A stretch of DNA of 64,000 bases from Hydrogenimonas sp. SS33 (GCF_040436365.1 NZ_AP026369.1:682001-746000), one strand, 5' to 3'; positions 18,190 through 27,664 are shown, numbered from the stretch's first letter. The notes: generated by a model from the sequence alone, not told the origin. A program made the numbers and translations.

Positions 18190-18975
18190 ATGGCCCGGTG
18201 GAATTACAAAACCATAGCGTACGACACGATCGATCGGGAGAAGATCGCAAACAACGACTTCCTTTTCAAAGTCATCACCATCGCTTCCTTCATCGAGATC
18301 ACGTCCGATCTCTATGAAAAGAACCTGGTCACCTTCTACGAGGGAGACGAACAGATCGTTCCCTGGCTGCGGGAGGTCTGGGAGCCTGAGGAGATCCAGC
18401 ACGGCAAATCTCTCAAAAAGTATGTCGAAACGGTCTGGCCCGAATTCGACTGGCAGTCGGCCTACGACGGTTTCCGGGAAGAGTACGGCAAATACTGCAC
18501 CATCGACGAATTTCAGCCGACCCGCGCCAGGGAGATGCTGGCCCGCATGGTGGTGGAGACCGGCACCTCCACCTTCTACAAGGGGGTCGAAAAGTATGCC
18601 GAAGCGCTTGGCGAACCGATCCTCGCGCAGATCGCCCACAACATCTCCAAGGACGAAGTCTACCACTACGACCGTTTCGACGAAGGGTTTGAAAAGTACA
18701 ACCGCAGGGAACATCTGGGGCGCACCGACATCACAAAGGTGATCTACGCGCGCCTCAAAGAGGCCAGTGACGAAGACATCTTCATCGCCCACAAATATAT
18801 CGTGCCCGGGGAGAATTTCGAAGATTTCAAGGCCCAGACCAAAGCGTTCGCCAAGCAGTACTACCCCTACAAGATGGCGGTGAAGATGCTCATGTACCCC
18901 CTCCATCTCAACAAACATGTCGAAAACGCCACCGCTTCCACGATCCAGGGGGCACTCAAAGTCCTCGGGATCTGA
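18190..18975 (+). CDS. Ferritin-like diiron carboxylate protein
   Basis: 261 residues from ATG 18190; AAGGA at 18179-18183 is only adjacent to the first ATG (18184) but six bases from the second, so the second is preferred. Helices carry paired metal ligands: FIEITSDLYE, WEPEEIQHG (ExxH), VVETGTSTFY and ISKDEVYHYDRF (DExxH). This four-helix layout resembles acyl-ACP-desaturase-type and related di-iron oxidases; the substrate cannot be told. It is followed two bases later by a DedA membrane protein, consistent with a role in lipids or membranes. Confidence 0.72.
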   Translation: MARWNYKTIAYDTIDREKIANNDFLFKVITIASFIEITSDLYEKNLVTFYEGDEQIVPWLREVWEPEEIQHGKSLKKYVETVWPEFDWQSAYDGFREEYGKYCTIDEFQPTRAREMLARMVVETGTSTFYKGVEKYAEALGEPILAQIAHNISKDEVYHYDRFDEGFEKYNRREHLGRTDITKVIYARLKEASDEDIFIAHKYIVPGENFEDFKAQTKAFAKQYYPYKMAVKMLMYPLHLNKHVENATASTIQGALKVLGI

Positions 18976-18977
18976 CG

Positions 18978-19568
18978 ATGCTCGAAACCCTGGCCCGGCT
19001 TCTGGTCGATTTCGCCGATGCCCTCGGCTATGTCGGCGTCTATTTTTACATGCTGCTGGTAGGCACCTTCATCCCCGTGCCCAGTGAGATCCTGCTCATT
19101 CCTTCGGGCTACCTGGCTTCCACGGGCCAGAAAAGCTTCGCCCTGCTCCTGCTCGCCGGAGCACTGGGAAGCCTCAGCGGCGCACTGATCAACTACTTTC
19201 TGGCCCGTGCCCTGGTCCGCCGCTTTCTGGGCCACAAGCCCGTCATCAGGAAGACCGCCTACTTCTTCAAACGCCACGGGAAGATCTCCGTCTTCCTCGC
19301 TCCGCTGACGCCGGGGCTGGGGCAGTACATCTCCATCCCCGCCGGTCTGGCCCATATACCATTGAGAAATTTCATCCCCCTCACCTTCGCCGCCAACCTC
19401 ATATGGGTCGGCTTCATGCTTCTCATCGGATACATCTTCGGCAACGGTGCGGCGGCCGAAAAGCGGGCGGCCTGGTTTTCGTTGATTCTGCTGGGGTTCG
19501 TCATCCTCAGCGTGACGGTTTATGTCTGGCGTGAGATTAGAAAGGAGGGTGAGAAGGCAGGAAGGTGA
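18978..19568 (+). CDS. DedA family membrane protein
   Basis: 196 residues with four to five membrane segments. DedA/VTT features: VPSEILLIPSGYLA, GALINYFLARALVRRFLG, and the re-entrant FLAPLTPGLGQYISIPAGLA with the characteristic basic/proline pattern (here with Pro-rich loop but no clear G-x-R-F-x-P Arg). The family includes flippases for undecaprenyl phosphate and phosphatidylethanolamine. Co-transcribed with the diiron gene (two-base gap). A second DedA gene is at 25209. Confidence 0.85.
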   Translation: MLETLARLLVDFADALGYVGVYFYMLLVGTFIPVPSEILLIPSGYLASTGQKSFALLLLAGALGSLSGALINYFLARALVRRFLGHKPVIRKTAYFFKRHGKISVFLAPLTPGLGQYISIPAGLAHIPLRNFIPLTFAANLIWVGFMLLIGYIFGNGAAAEKRAAWFSLILLGFVILSVTVYVWREIRKEGEKAGR

Positions 19569-19641
19569 GTGGTCGTTGATAAGTAAAGAGCACCTCTAAA
19601 GCGTGAAAAAAAAGTTGATTTCCAATGACCAGTGACGCATC

Positions 19642-20421
19642 TTATAAATTGCGCAAGCGGTACATGACGATCGCCCCGGCCGTGGCGACATTGAAGCTCT
19701 TGACACCCGGTTCCATTTCGATGCGCAAAACGGCGTCGCAGTGCGACAGCATCGCTTCCGGCACCCCCTCCTCTTCGTTGCCGAGAATCAGAACCCACCG
19801 CTTCGGCACCGGGCCGAACTCCGCGAGCGGAACGGCTTCGGACGACGCTTCGGCGGCCAGCAGTGCGTAACCCATCTTTCGCAGCCGCGCCATCGTCTCC
19901 AGGGGGTCGTCGTAGAGGTGGACCTTCAGGCGGGTGACATGGCCCGTGCTCACCCGCACCGCCCTGCGCCCGTAGGGGTGCGGGCCGGCGGCCGGAACCA
20001 CGTAGCCGCCCACCCCCAGTGCGGCGGCATTGCGGGCGATGGCGCCCACATTCTCCATATTGTTGAGCCTGGCCAGCATGACGATCCTCTCCGGCAGCGC
20101 CTCCAGCGGCACGCTCTCGGGCCGCTTCAGATGGGCCATGACACTGTGGTGGACGGTATGCCCCACAATCGTCTCCAGCAGCCTCCTTTCGCCCAGGTAG
20201 ACCCTCGGCACCCCCGCCGCCTCGATCCGCCGCCGCTCCTTTTCGAAGTAGTCCGGCGTACAGAGGAGGCTGTAGAATGTCAGGCCGCTTTCGAGCAGCT
20301 GCCCCACTACCCGGGGTGAATCGGCGACAAAACCGCCCGTCGCATCGAAAAGATTACCCCGCAGCGTTTTGTAGGGAACCAGTTCCGGCAAGTCGAGCCG
20401 GTCGAGTCGAATGATTTCCAT
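19642..20421 (-). CDS. TrmH/SpoU-family RNA 2'-O-methyltransferase
   Basis: 259 residues: N-terminal substrate-binding domain (about 15-100) and C-terminal SPOUT knot with motif 1 NNMENVGAIARNAAALG, motif 2 LILGNEEEGVP and motif 3 IEMEPGVKSFNVATAGAIVMY. Motif 1 has NNMENVG rather than the common NPGNVG/NPHNVG, a mild deviation. Family members methylate rRNA or tRNA ribose; target not assignable. It is convergent with dedA; 19569-19641 shows no clear terminator. Confidence 0.87.
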   Translation of the reverse strand: MEIIRLDRLDLPELVPYKTLRGNLFDATGGFVADSPRVVGQLLESGLTFYSLLCTPDYFEKERRRIEAAGVPRVYLGERRLLETIVGHTVHHSVMAHLKRPESVPLEALPERIVMLARLNNMENVGAIARNAAALGVGGYVVPAAGPHPYGRRAVRVSTGHVTRLKVHLYDDPLETMARLRKMGYALLAAEASSEAVPLAEFGPVPKRWVLILGNEEEGVPEAMLSHCDAVLRIEMEPGVKSFNVATAGAIVMYRLRNL

Positions 20422-20470
20422 AATAGAAGGGATAGTACCGGAATTTACCTAAGATGTTATACAATCCGGT

Positions 20471-22375
20471 ATGCCATTGAAAATCGAAGAAGAGAGCGAA
20501 GTTTTCTTTCTCTATGACCATGCCATCGACCCGGAGAGTGTAGAGGAAACACTCTCGCAGCTCACTGAATGGACGAAGCGCCGGATCACGCCGCACATCT
20601 TCAAAAAGAGGAAAAGCAGCTACCCCGACGGGGCCGTACTCTTCGTGATGGTTCCCGACGGCGACTTTCTCGCCTGGGTCCCCCATATCCGCAACAGAGC
20701 CGTTACCATCGTCATTCTCCCCTACGACTCGAACCCGCGGCTTCAGGAAGAGTTCGCCCTTCCCCCTTCCCTCCCGAAACTTCTGGAGACGCTGGAAGCA
20801 GAAAATCTTTACCTGACCGACCGTTTTCTCACCTGCAACGAAAATCCGGTACTCGGCCTCGTACGTGTCGGGGAGAGCGAATGGGTGGAAGAGGAGGCCA
20901 CAAGGGCAAACCGGGACATCTTCCGCCGTTTCGGGGAGCTTTTCACGCTTCGGCTGCGGCCCGTGGAGATCACGACGGCGAAAGAGCAGCAGGTCAAAAC
21001 GGCCGCCCTGCTGGTCGAAGCGGGCCGGGAGTCGCTGCTGGCCAGAGAACGCCCCCACTTTTTCAAAGCGGAGGAGAACCAGTGCCGGCGCAGCACCGCC
21101 CTTGTCTACGCCCCCCAAAGCATCGTCGAAACCCTCAAACTCCGGCTGCTGCACGCCCGCCTCAAACAGACCCCGGCAGAGAGGCTTCCCAAAGGTATCG
21201 GGACACTCAAATCGGAAAAACTCACCCTCCGTGCCGCCGACGAAAAACCCCTGACCCTCTTTTTCAACGGCAAGGAGAGCCGTGCAGACGGTGTAAAGAT
21301 CGAGAGTGTGGCGATGGCCGCTTCCATCGTCACGGCCGAGCAGGGGTGCGCCCCCGCCGACGAGAAGGAGAGCATCCGCATCCAGAATCTGCCCACCGAG
21401 AGCGACGCCGTCGCATTCTTCACCAAAAAGACCCTCCCCTTTATTCCCGTCGCCTCGGAGAGCGCATTCGCCGAACTCTTCACCAAACTCAGGGACTCGG
21501 CCCTCATGAGCAGGGCCTACCTCATTCTGCTGGTCGTCAGTGTTCTGATGGCCACAACCGGCCTTTTCCAGAACTCCTCCCCCACCATCATCGGAGCCAT
21601 GATCCTGGCGCCCCTGATGGCGCCGATCATCGCCTTCGCCATGGGGGCGATCCGCTTCGACGGCGCCCTGATGCTGCGCAGCCTCAAAACGGTCTCCTTC
21701 TCCGTGCTCATCGCCCTCACCGCCTCCGCTTTCCTGGCATGGGCGCTTCCCTTCACCCATGTGACCGAACAGATCGCCATGCGCACCCACCCCACCCTTC
21801 TGGACCTGGCGGTGGCGGTTCTCGCCGGCATCGCGGCAGCCTACGGGTACGCCAACTCCAAAGTGGGCGAAAGCCTGGCGGGGGTCGCCATCGCCGTCGC
21901 ACTGGTCCCGCCGCTTTCGGTCGCCGGCATCGGCATCGGCTGGGAATCCTGGAGCCTCTTTGCCAACGCCTTCCTCCTCTTTCTGGCCAACATCGTCGGC
22001 ATCGTCTTCGCCTCGGGCATCATGTTCTATCTGCTCGGTTTTGCCTCCCGGAAGTACGCCTCCGCCGCCTTCTTCGTCAAACTGCTGATGCTTGCGGTCA
22101 TCGCCGTGCCCCTCTGGCTCTCGACCAGAACCCTGGTGGTGGAGGAAAAGATCTTCGACACTTTCAAAAGCATCGAAAGCCGCCCCTCGCCGGTACCCGG
22201 CCTCACCATCCACCTCCGGAAGGTCGAAAAGAGGGGTGACGGCTACTATGCGACGGTCTCCGTCATCGCCCCCGCAGGCCTGAAGGAGAGCGATCGCCGG
22301 GCGGTCGCGGCCTATTTGAAAAAGAGAGTGGGCAAAGGTGTGCATCTGCTCTTTACCTACACCATCCGATACTGA
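20471..22375 (+). CDS. DUF389 membrane protein with long N-terminal cytosolic domain
   Basis: 634 residues. The C-terminal part (about 345-560) is a DUF389 (TIGR00341-type) membrane domain with SRAYLILLVVSVLMATTGL, SSPTIIGAMILAPLMAPII and VAIAVALVPPLSVAGIG, about six to seven helices. The first 330 residues are soluble; by architecture they may include a lipid-kinase (DAGK)-like module, as known in some DUF389 proteins, but the signature glycine motif is not obvious. Function is unknown. It heads a run of five close plus-strand membrane genes (gaps of 13, 9 and 3 bases, then an overlap). Confidence 0.8.
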   Translation: MPLKIEEESEVFFLYDHAIDPESVEETLSQLTEWTKRRITPHIFKKRKSSYPDGAVLFVMVPDGDFLAWVPHIRNRAVTIVILPYDSNPRLQEEFALPPSLPKLLETLEAENLYLTDRFLTCNENPVLGLVRVGESEWVEEEATRANRDIFRRFGELFTLRLRPVEITTAKEQQVKTAALLVEAGRESLLARERPHFFKAEENQCRRSTALVYAPQSIVETLKLRLLHARLKQTPAERLPKGIGTLKSEKLTLRAADEKPLTLFFNGKESRADGVKIESVAMAASIVTAEQGCAPADEKESIRIQNLPTESDAVAFFTKKTLPFIPVASESAFAELFTKLRDSALMSRAYLILLVVSVLMATTGLFQNSSPTIIGAMILAPLMAPIIAFAMGAIRFDGALMLRSLKTVSFSVLIALTASAFLAWALPFTHVTEQIAMRTHPTLLDLAVAVLAGIAAAYGYANSKVGESLAGVAIAVALVPPLSVAGIGIGWESWSLFANAFLLFLANIVGIVFASGIMFYLLGFASRKYASAAFFVKLLMLAVIAVPLWLSTRTLVVEEKIFDTFKSIESRPSPVPGLTIHLRKVEKRGDGYYATVSVIAPAGLKESDRRAVAAYLKKRVGKGVHLLFTYTIRY

Positions 22376-22388
22376 AGAAGGATGACCG

Positions 22389-23639
22389 TTGCCTAACCTG
22401 AGAGAGCGAATCCGCGCCGACATCGCCAAAAACCGGCAGCGCATCAGAGAGCTCGGCCCCGGCCTCATCACCGGCGGGGCGGGCGACGACCCCGCCGGCA
22501 TCGTCACCTACACGATGGTGGGGGCGGCCACCGGCTTTTCCCAGCTTTGGCTCCTGCTCCTCTCGACTCCCATGATGATCGCCATTCAGAATATCGTCGC
22601 CCGCATCGCCATCGTCACCGGCAAGAGCCTGCCGGAGATCACCAACGCCTTCTATTCGAAAAAACTGACGATTCTGATGAGCGCGGTACTGGCAACCGCC
22701 AACATCCTCACCATCGGCGCCGACCTCAACGGCATCGCCGCCATTCTCCACATCGCCACCGGCTTTCCGACGGTCTATTTTCTCATCCCCGTCACAGCCC
22801 TCATCGCCGGCCTCATCACCTTCGGCAAATACCGGACCGTCAAACGGGTCCTCATCTGGCTGACGGCGGTTCTGGGGGTCTACATCGTCTCGGCCATCCT
22901 CGCCAAACCGCCGCTTCTGACCCTGCTGCGGGACACCTTCGTGCCCCAGTTCCAGACCTCCGCCGCCTGGGTCATAGCCGCCCTTGGGCTGATGGGGACC
23001 ACCATCTCCCCCTATCTGCTCTTCTGGCAGGCTTCGGAAGAGCGGGAGGAGAAAAAGAGTGTCGTCCAGGCGGACGAAGTGGGATTCGACACGGTCGTCG
23101 GCATGGCATGGTCCAACCTTCTCGCCTATGCCATGATCGTCGCAGGCGCGGCGATGCTCTACGGTACCCATGCCGACATCCAGGATGTTTCCACCCTCGC
23201 CCAGACACTCGAACCGGCAGCGGGCAAATACGCTTTCGCCCTCTTCTCCCTCGGCATTCTGGTCGCGGGTTTCCTGGCGGTGCCGGTCCTGGCGGGCTCC
23301 ACCGCCTACGCCGTGGCCGACACCTTCGGCTGGCGCGAGGGGATGGACTACAGGGTCAGCGACGCCAAAGGCTTCTACATCGTTTTCGTCGGCTCCCTCA
23401 TCGTCGGCGACGCCATCGACATGATGCCGCAGCTTTCCGTCGTAGACGCCCTCTACTACTCCCAGGTCCTCGACGGCATGCTCATTCCCGTGCTTATCGG
23501 CATCGCCCTCATGGTCGGGCGAAACCGGGCGGTTATGGGTGAGTTTACGATTACCCGTTTCGAAAACCTCTTCGCCCTCCTGGCGATGGCGGTCACCCTC
23601 GCACTGAGCGGGGTCATGATCTACCAGTGGTTGCAATAG
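22389..23639 (+). CDS. NRAMP-superfamily cation transporter, non-canonical
   Basis: 416 residues, about 11 helices. TTG start at 22389 with AAGGA eight bases before; the nearby ATG (22382) runs into a stop. Helix 1 reads GDDPAGIVTYT instead of the metal-binding DPGN, and helix 6 reads TTISPYLLFWQ rather than AxxMPH. Loss of the Asn and Met ligands suggests a substrate other than the classical Mn/Fe, perhaps Mg or another ion as in NRAMP-related transporters. Placed in an ion-homeostasis cluster. Confidence 0.82.
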   Translation: MPNLRERIRADIAKNRQRIRELGPGLITGGAGDDPAGIVTYTMVGAATGFSQLWLLLLSTPMMIAIQNIVARIAIVTGKSLPEITNAFYSKKLTILMSAVLATANILTIGADLNGIAAILHIATGFPTVYFLIPVTALIAGLITFGKYRTVKRVLIWLTAVLGVYIVSAILAKPPLLTLLRDTFVPQFQTSAAWVIAALGLMGTTISPYLLFWQASEEREEKKSVVQADEVGFDTVVGMAWSNLLAYAMIVAGAAMLYGTHADIQDVSTLAQTLEPAAGKYAFALFSLGILVAGFLAVPVLAGSTAYAVADTFGWREGMDYRVSDAKGFYIVFVGSLIVGDAIDMMPQLSVVDALYYSQVLDGMLIPVLIGIALMVGRNRAVMGEFTITRFENLFALLAMAVTLALSGVMIYQWLQ

Positions 23640-23648
23640 GAGCGTACC

Positions 23649-25205
23649 ATGCCTTACGAATCGGTCGTACTGCTGCTCTTTCTCATCGCTTCTTTCGTCG
23701 CCGTGGCGGCCAAACGGTTCAACCTCCCCTACACCATCGCCCTGGTCGCCGTCGGGCTGGTCCTGGGAGCGGTCCACCTGCTCAACCCGCCCCACCTGAC
23801 CCAAGAGCTGCTCTACGCCATCTTCCTCCCCCCGCTCATCTTCGAAGCGGCGATCCATCTCAAAGCGGACGATGTGAAGAAAGATGTTCTCCCCATCACG
23901 ATGCTGGTGGTCCCCGGAGTCGTCGTCTCCACCCTCGTCACCGCCGCCGTCATGATCGCCATCAGCCACATCTTCTCCCAGCTCGATGTCATCACCTGGC
24001 CGGTGGGTATCCTCTTCGGTGCCGCCGTCGCCGCCACCGACCCCGTTTCGGTCGTCTCCCTCTTCAAAAAACTGGGGGCCCCGAGGCGGCTCAGGGTGCT
24101 GGTGGAGAGCGAAAGCCTCCTCAACGACGGCACCTCCATCGTCGTCTTCATTCTGGCGATGCACTTCATCCAGGGAAGCGTCTCCTCCCCCCAGGCGGCG
24201 GTCATCGACTTCTTCCGCATCGTGGGGCTCGGCCTGCTCGTGGGAACCGTCGTCGGCCTTTTGACGGTCTCTTTCATGCAGCATGTGGACGATGCCATGA
24301 TCACCATCACCCTCACCACCGTCGCCGCCTACGGCGCCTTCCTCATCGCCGACAACCTGGGGGTTTCGGGTGTCATGAGCACTGTGGCGGCGGGCCTTGT
24401 CTGCGGCGAAAAGGGGTTTTCGGGATCCCTGCTCCCCTCTATACGCCTTTCGACGGAGACCTTCTGGGAGTATATCGCCTTCGCCATGAACTCCCTCATC
24501 TTCCTGCTGATGGGCTTCACCGTCAACCTGACGATGCTCTGGGAACTCTGGCCCATCGTCCTCATCGCCTACGCCGCCGTGCTGATCGCCCGCATCTTCG
24601 TCGTCACCGGCACGTGGGCGCTCTTTCTGCCGAGCCGCTGGCGCTTCCCCTTCTCCTGGGCCGCCATTCTGACATGGGGCGGGCTGCGGGGAGCGCTCTC
24701 CATGGTCCTGGCCCTCTCCATTCCAGACACCTTCGCCCTCAAAGAGGTGATCGTCACCCTGGTCTTCGGTGTCGTCCTCCTCTCCATCTTTATCCAGGGG
24801 CTGAGTATGCCCTGGCTTCTTCGTCTATTGGGCCTCGTCTCCCCCGTCAGCTCTCTGAAGGCGTATGAGATCGTCAAGACGGAGATTACCCTCATCGAAA
24901 ACACTCTGGAGTCCATCGACAATCTCCGCGCCAAACGGCTCATCGGGCAAAAGAGTGCCGATGCCCTGAAAAAGGAGTTCCAGTCCCAGTTGGACGACCT
25001 CAACGCCAGACTCGACCAACTGGAGCCCGATATCGACACGCTGGTGGCCGAAGAGACCCTGCGGATCAAACGGCGCATTCTGATGGAGCAGAAGCGTACC
25101 CTTCTGGAGATGTACCGTAGCGGAACCATCAGCCACGAAGTCTACGAAACGGTCAAAGCCGAACTCGACGGCAAACTTTTCGAAATCGAAAATATGGGGG
25201 CCTGA
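23649..25205 (+). CDS. CPA1-family Na+(K+)/H+ antiporter
   Basis: 518 residues: about 12 membrane helices (to about 395) and a cytosolic coiled-coil tail (about 400-518). CPA1 motifs: FLPPLIFEAAIHL, AAVAATDPVSVVSLF with the ion-binding Asp, and VESESLLNDGTSIVVF. Exchanges monovalent cations for protons across the inner membrane. The tail probably regulates activity. Neighbours NRAMP-like, DedA and MscS genes point to a shared ion/osmotic task. Confidence 0.92.
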   Translation: MPYESVVLLLFLIASFVAVAAKRFNLPYTIALVAVGLVLGAVHLLNPPHLTQELLYAIFLPPLIFEAAIHLKADDVKKDVLPITMLVVPGVVVSTLVTAAVMIAISHIFSQLDVITWPVGILFGAAVAATDPVSVVSLFKKLGAPRRLRVLVESESLLNDGTSIVVFILAMHFIQGSVSSPQAAVIDFFRIVGLGLLVGTVVGLLTVSFMQHVDDAMITITLTTVAAYGAFLIADNLGVSGVMSTVAAGLVCGEKGFSGSLLPSIRLSTETFWEYIAFAMNSLIFLLMGFTVNLTMLWELWPIVLIAYAAVLIARIFVVTGTWALFLPSRWRFPFSWAAILTWGGLRGALSMVLALSIPDTFALKEVIVTLVFGVVLLSIFIQGLSMPWLLRLLGLVSPVSSLKAYEIVKTEITLIENTLESIDNLRAKRLIGQKSADALKKEFQSQLDDLNARLDQLEPDIDTLVAEETLRIKRRILMEQKRTLLEMYRSGTISHEVYETVKAELDGKLFEIENMGA

Positions 25206-25208
25206 CAA

Positions 25209-25784
25209 ATGCTGCTGCAACTCTTCGCCTTTCCGGTCCACCTGCTGCTGACCTACGGCTACAAAGCCCTCTTCATCTGGAGCATCACCGAAGGGGAGAT
25301 CGGCCTGATGCTCACCGGATGGCTCGCCTCCGAACACCGCGTTTTCGACTATTGGCACGTCATTCCCGTCGCCATCGCCGGCGCCATGGTGGGAGATGTT
25401 TCGGTATTTCTCTTCGGCCGCCTCTTCGAAAAGAGGGCCCTCGCGTGGCTGGAACGCAAACCGGGACGCAGGGAGAAGGCGCAGGGGTGGCTGCGAAAAT
25501 GGGGCTCGGCGGTCATCGTCTTCGAGCGGTTCGTCTACGGCACCCACATTCCCGCCCTGCTCACCATCGGCATGTCGGGCTACCCTTTCTGGAAGTTCTT
25601 TCTTTACGACATTCTGGGCATCGTCATGTGGGCCTTCACCTTCGTCTCCATCGGATACTGGTTCGGGGATACCGCCATCAACCTGATTCTGCTGATCCAG
25701 AAAAACCTCTTCCTGGTACTCTTCCTTCTGGCGCTCTTCGTTTTCGTTTTCAAAAACGTCACGGCGGAGGAGGATGAACGATGA
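25209..25784 (+). CDS. DedA family membrane protein (second copy)
   Basis: 191 residues with four to five membrane segments. VTT-domain features: SITEGEIGLMLTGWLA (acidic pair near residue 30), GAMVGDVSVFLFGRLF and FERFVYGTHIPALLTIGMSGYP, where the Arg and Gly-Pro pattern is closer to the DedA consensus than in the copy at 18978. Possible lipid-carrier flippase by family. It begins three bases after the antiporter stop and overlaps the mscS start by four bases. Confidence 0.85.
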   Translation: MLLQLFAFPVHLLLTYGYKALFIWSITEGEIGLMLTGWLASEHRVFDYWHVIPVAIAGAMVGDVSVFLFGRLFEKRALAWLERKPGRREKAQGWLRKWGSAVIVFERFVYGTHIPALLTIGMSGYPFWKFFLYDILGIVMWAFTFVSIGYWFGDTAINLILLIQKNLFLVLFLLALFVFVFKNVTAEEDER

Positions 25785-27631
25785 AACGGATTCTGCCGAT
25801 TCTGTCGATCCTGCTGTTCGCTGTGCATCTGAGGGCTGCCGACATCGACGCCACCCTGGTCAACGGCGGCGAAAAGGTCTACCAGTCCCTTCTGAAACAG
25901 CTGGCGGCAGGCAAAGAAAACTCCGACGAAACAAAGCTTCAAAAGGCCCTGCTCTACAAACTTATCAATCTCTCCCGGGTCAAACCGCCGCAATCCATCA
26001 CCATCAAACCCCCTTCCGACGAAGCGCACTATCGCAAAGCGGCGATGGCCTACGGCAACCGGCTCCTGAGCAAGGCTTCCATTCTCGCCAACCTACAGAG
26101 CCTTCACGAAAAGATCGACGGGGTGCGGAACCAGCTGCTGCATGGAAGCGACGACAATGCCACAACCCCCCTGACGCTGCAGCTGCAGTATGCTTTCTAC
26201 CTGAAAGGAAAGAGGCTCTACGAGCACAAACTTCATCTCTATCAGGAAGCCATCGCCAAAGCCCCGAAACTCTTCTCCGACGCCCTGAAACGCATCTCCT
26301 TCGACGTCAACGCAACCGGACAAAACCTTCAGAAAATCGAAAAAGAGCTCAGAAAGAAACGGGAAGAGATCCAACGGATGGAGGTGGAGAGGGAACGGCT
26401 CAATCTGCTCGGTCGCACGGCGGCCGTGACCCGCATCACTCACGAACTGCAGCGTCTCCATGGAGAGGAGAAGCGGATTCTCAACAAAAAGCTGCTCGAA
26501 CTCTTCATCCGCTACTCCATCGCCCTGAAAGAGAAAAGGAGCAAAAAGGCTTTCGACCTGCAGCGGCGGATGATGTCACTGGTGGAAAAAACCTACCCCG
26601 CCAGTGTCCATACCGACATGGCCAAACTCTTCCACAAGATGGACCTGCTGACCCTGGGGCGGGCCGAAACCCTCAAAGGGGCCACCCGCGAAGAGGTCGA
26701 AGCGGTCGTGAAAGATTTTTGGCACAGAGCCAACGCTCCCCTCTTCGATATCAACAAGACGCCCATCAGCGCCTTCAAACTCTTTCTGGCCCTGCTGGTC
26801 TTCGTTCTTGGATTCATCTTCGGCCAACTCTACAAAAGCGGCATCAAACGCCTGACAAAAAACTCCACGTCCATCACCCCTTCCACCCAAACCCTGCTGG
26901 CGAACCTGGGCTACTACATCATCGTCATCATCGCCTTTTTCATCATGCTCAAGGTCCTGGGCATCAACCTCACCTCTATCGCCCTGGTCGCAGGCGCCCT
27001 CTCCGTCGGTATCGGTTTCGGACTGCAGAACATGGTCTCCAACTTCGTTTCGGGACTCATCCTGATGTTCGAACGTAGCATCAAAATCGGCGACTACGTG
27101 GAGCTTGACAACGACCTCAGAGGCCATGTCAGCGACATCCGCATGCGCTCCACCACCATTACGACCAACGACAATATCGACGTCATCGTCCCCAACCAGG
27201 ACCTCATCCAAAACCGTGTCGTCAACTGGACCATGAACGACCGCATACGCCGCTTCAAAATCCCCTTCGGCGTCGCCTACGGCACAGATGTCCAGAAGGT
27301 GGAAACGGTCATCCTCGAAGCGGTGGCCACCAGCGGTTTCACCGACATCTACGAAAAAGGCCACCGCAAAACCCGGGTCATCATGACGGGGATGGGCGAC
27401 AGCAGTGTCGATTTCGAACTCTTCGTCTGGATCCAGGGACGGGAGATTCTCTTTCCCCGGCGCACCACATCGCGTTTTCTAAAACTCATCTACAAAGCCC
27501 TCAATATACACGGCATAGAGATTCCGTTCCCGCAGCGGGATATCCATATCCGATCGGTGGATGGAGAGATTCCTCTGAAAGTCGACAATGCGAAGCATGG
27601 GGATAAAAGCGGTACGAATATCGGAAATTGA
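25781..27631 (+). CDS. MscS-family mechanosensitive channel with large periplasmic N-terminus
   Basis: 616 residues: signal peptide (1-19), a helical coiled-coil periplasmic region (about 20-315) rich in Lys/Glu, two or three membrane helices (about 325-425) and an MscS cytoplasmic domain. The pore helix is VAGALSVGIGFGLQNMVSNFVSGLI, cited as VAGALSVGIGFGLQ plus NMVSNFVSGLI; IKIGDYVEL and VPNQDLIQNRVVNW are conserved. It opens on hypo-osmotic stress. The N-terminal extension resembles the MscK/MscM layout but is shorter. Last gene of the five-gene run. Confidence 0.9.
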   Translation: MKRILPILSILLFAVHLRAADIDATLVNGGEKVYQSLLKQLAAGKENSDETKLQKALLYKLINLSRVKPPQSITIKPPSDEAHYRKAAMAYGNRLLSKASILANLQSLHEKIDGVRNQLLHGSDDNATTPLTLQLQYAFYLKGKRLYEHKLHLYQEAIAKAPKLFSDALKRISFDVNATGQNLQKIEKELRKKREEIQRMEVERERLNLLGRTAAVTRITHELQRLHGEEKRILNKKLLELFIRYSIALKEKRSKKAFDLQRRMMSLVEKTYPASVHTDMAKLFHKMDLLTLGRAETLKGATREEVEAVVKDFWHRANAPLFDINKTPISAFKLFLALLVFVLGFIFGQLYKSGIKRLTKNSTSITPSTQTLLANLGYYIIVIIAFFIMLKVLGINLTSIALVAGALSVGIGFGLQNMVSNFVSGLILMFERSIKIGDYVELDNDLRGHVSDIRMRSTTITTNDNIDVIVPNQDLIQNRVVNWTMNDRIRRFKIPFGVAYGTDVQKVETVILEAVATSGFTDIYEKGHRKTRVIMTGMGDSSVDFELFVWIQGREILFPRRTTSRFLKLIYKALNIHGIEIPFPQRDIHIRSVDGEIPLKVDNAKHGDKSGTNIGN

Positions 27632-27635
27632 AAGG

Positions 27636-27654
27636 GACGGGGCGTAGCCCCGTC
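27636..27654 (+). terminator. GC hairpin directly after mscS
   Basis: GACGGGGC-GTA-GCCCCGTC starts five bases after the stop codon, an eight-pair stem with a three-base loop. No T-run follows. Together with the larger palindrome next to it, it likely marks the end of the operon. Confidence 0.5.
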
Positions 27655-27664
27655 GTGTAGATTA

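Noticed and set aside
18118-20450. Identical 13-mer CCGGAATTTACCT before the diiron gene (18118) and the DUF389 gene (20438)
   Set aside because: Its distance to the two starts differs, and 13-base matches are expected by chance in a window this size.
20354-22507. 717-codon open frame on the minus strand
   Set aside because: Antisense to the DUF389 membrane protein, which has convincing helices and start.
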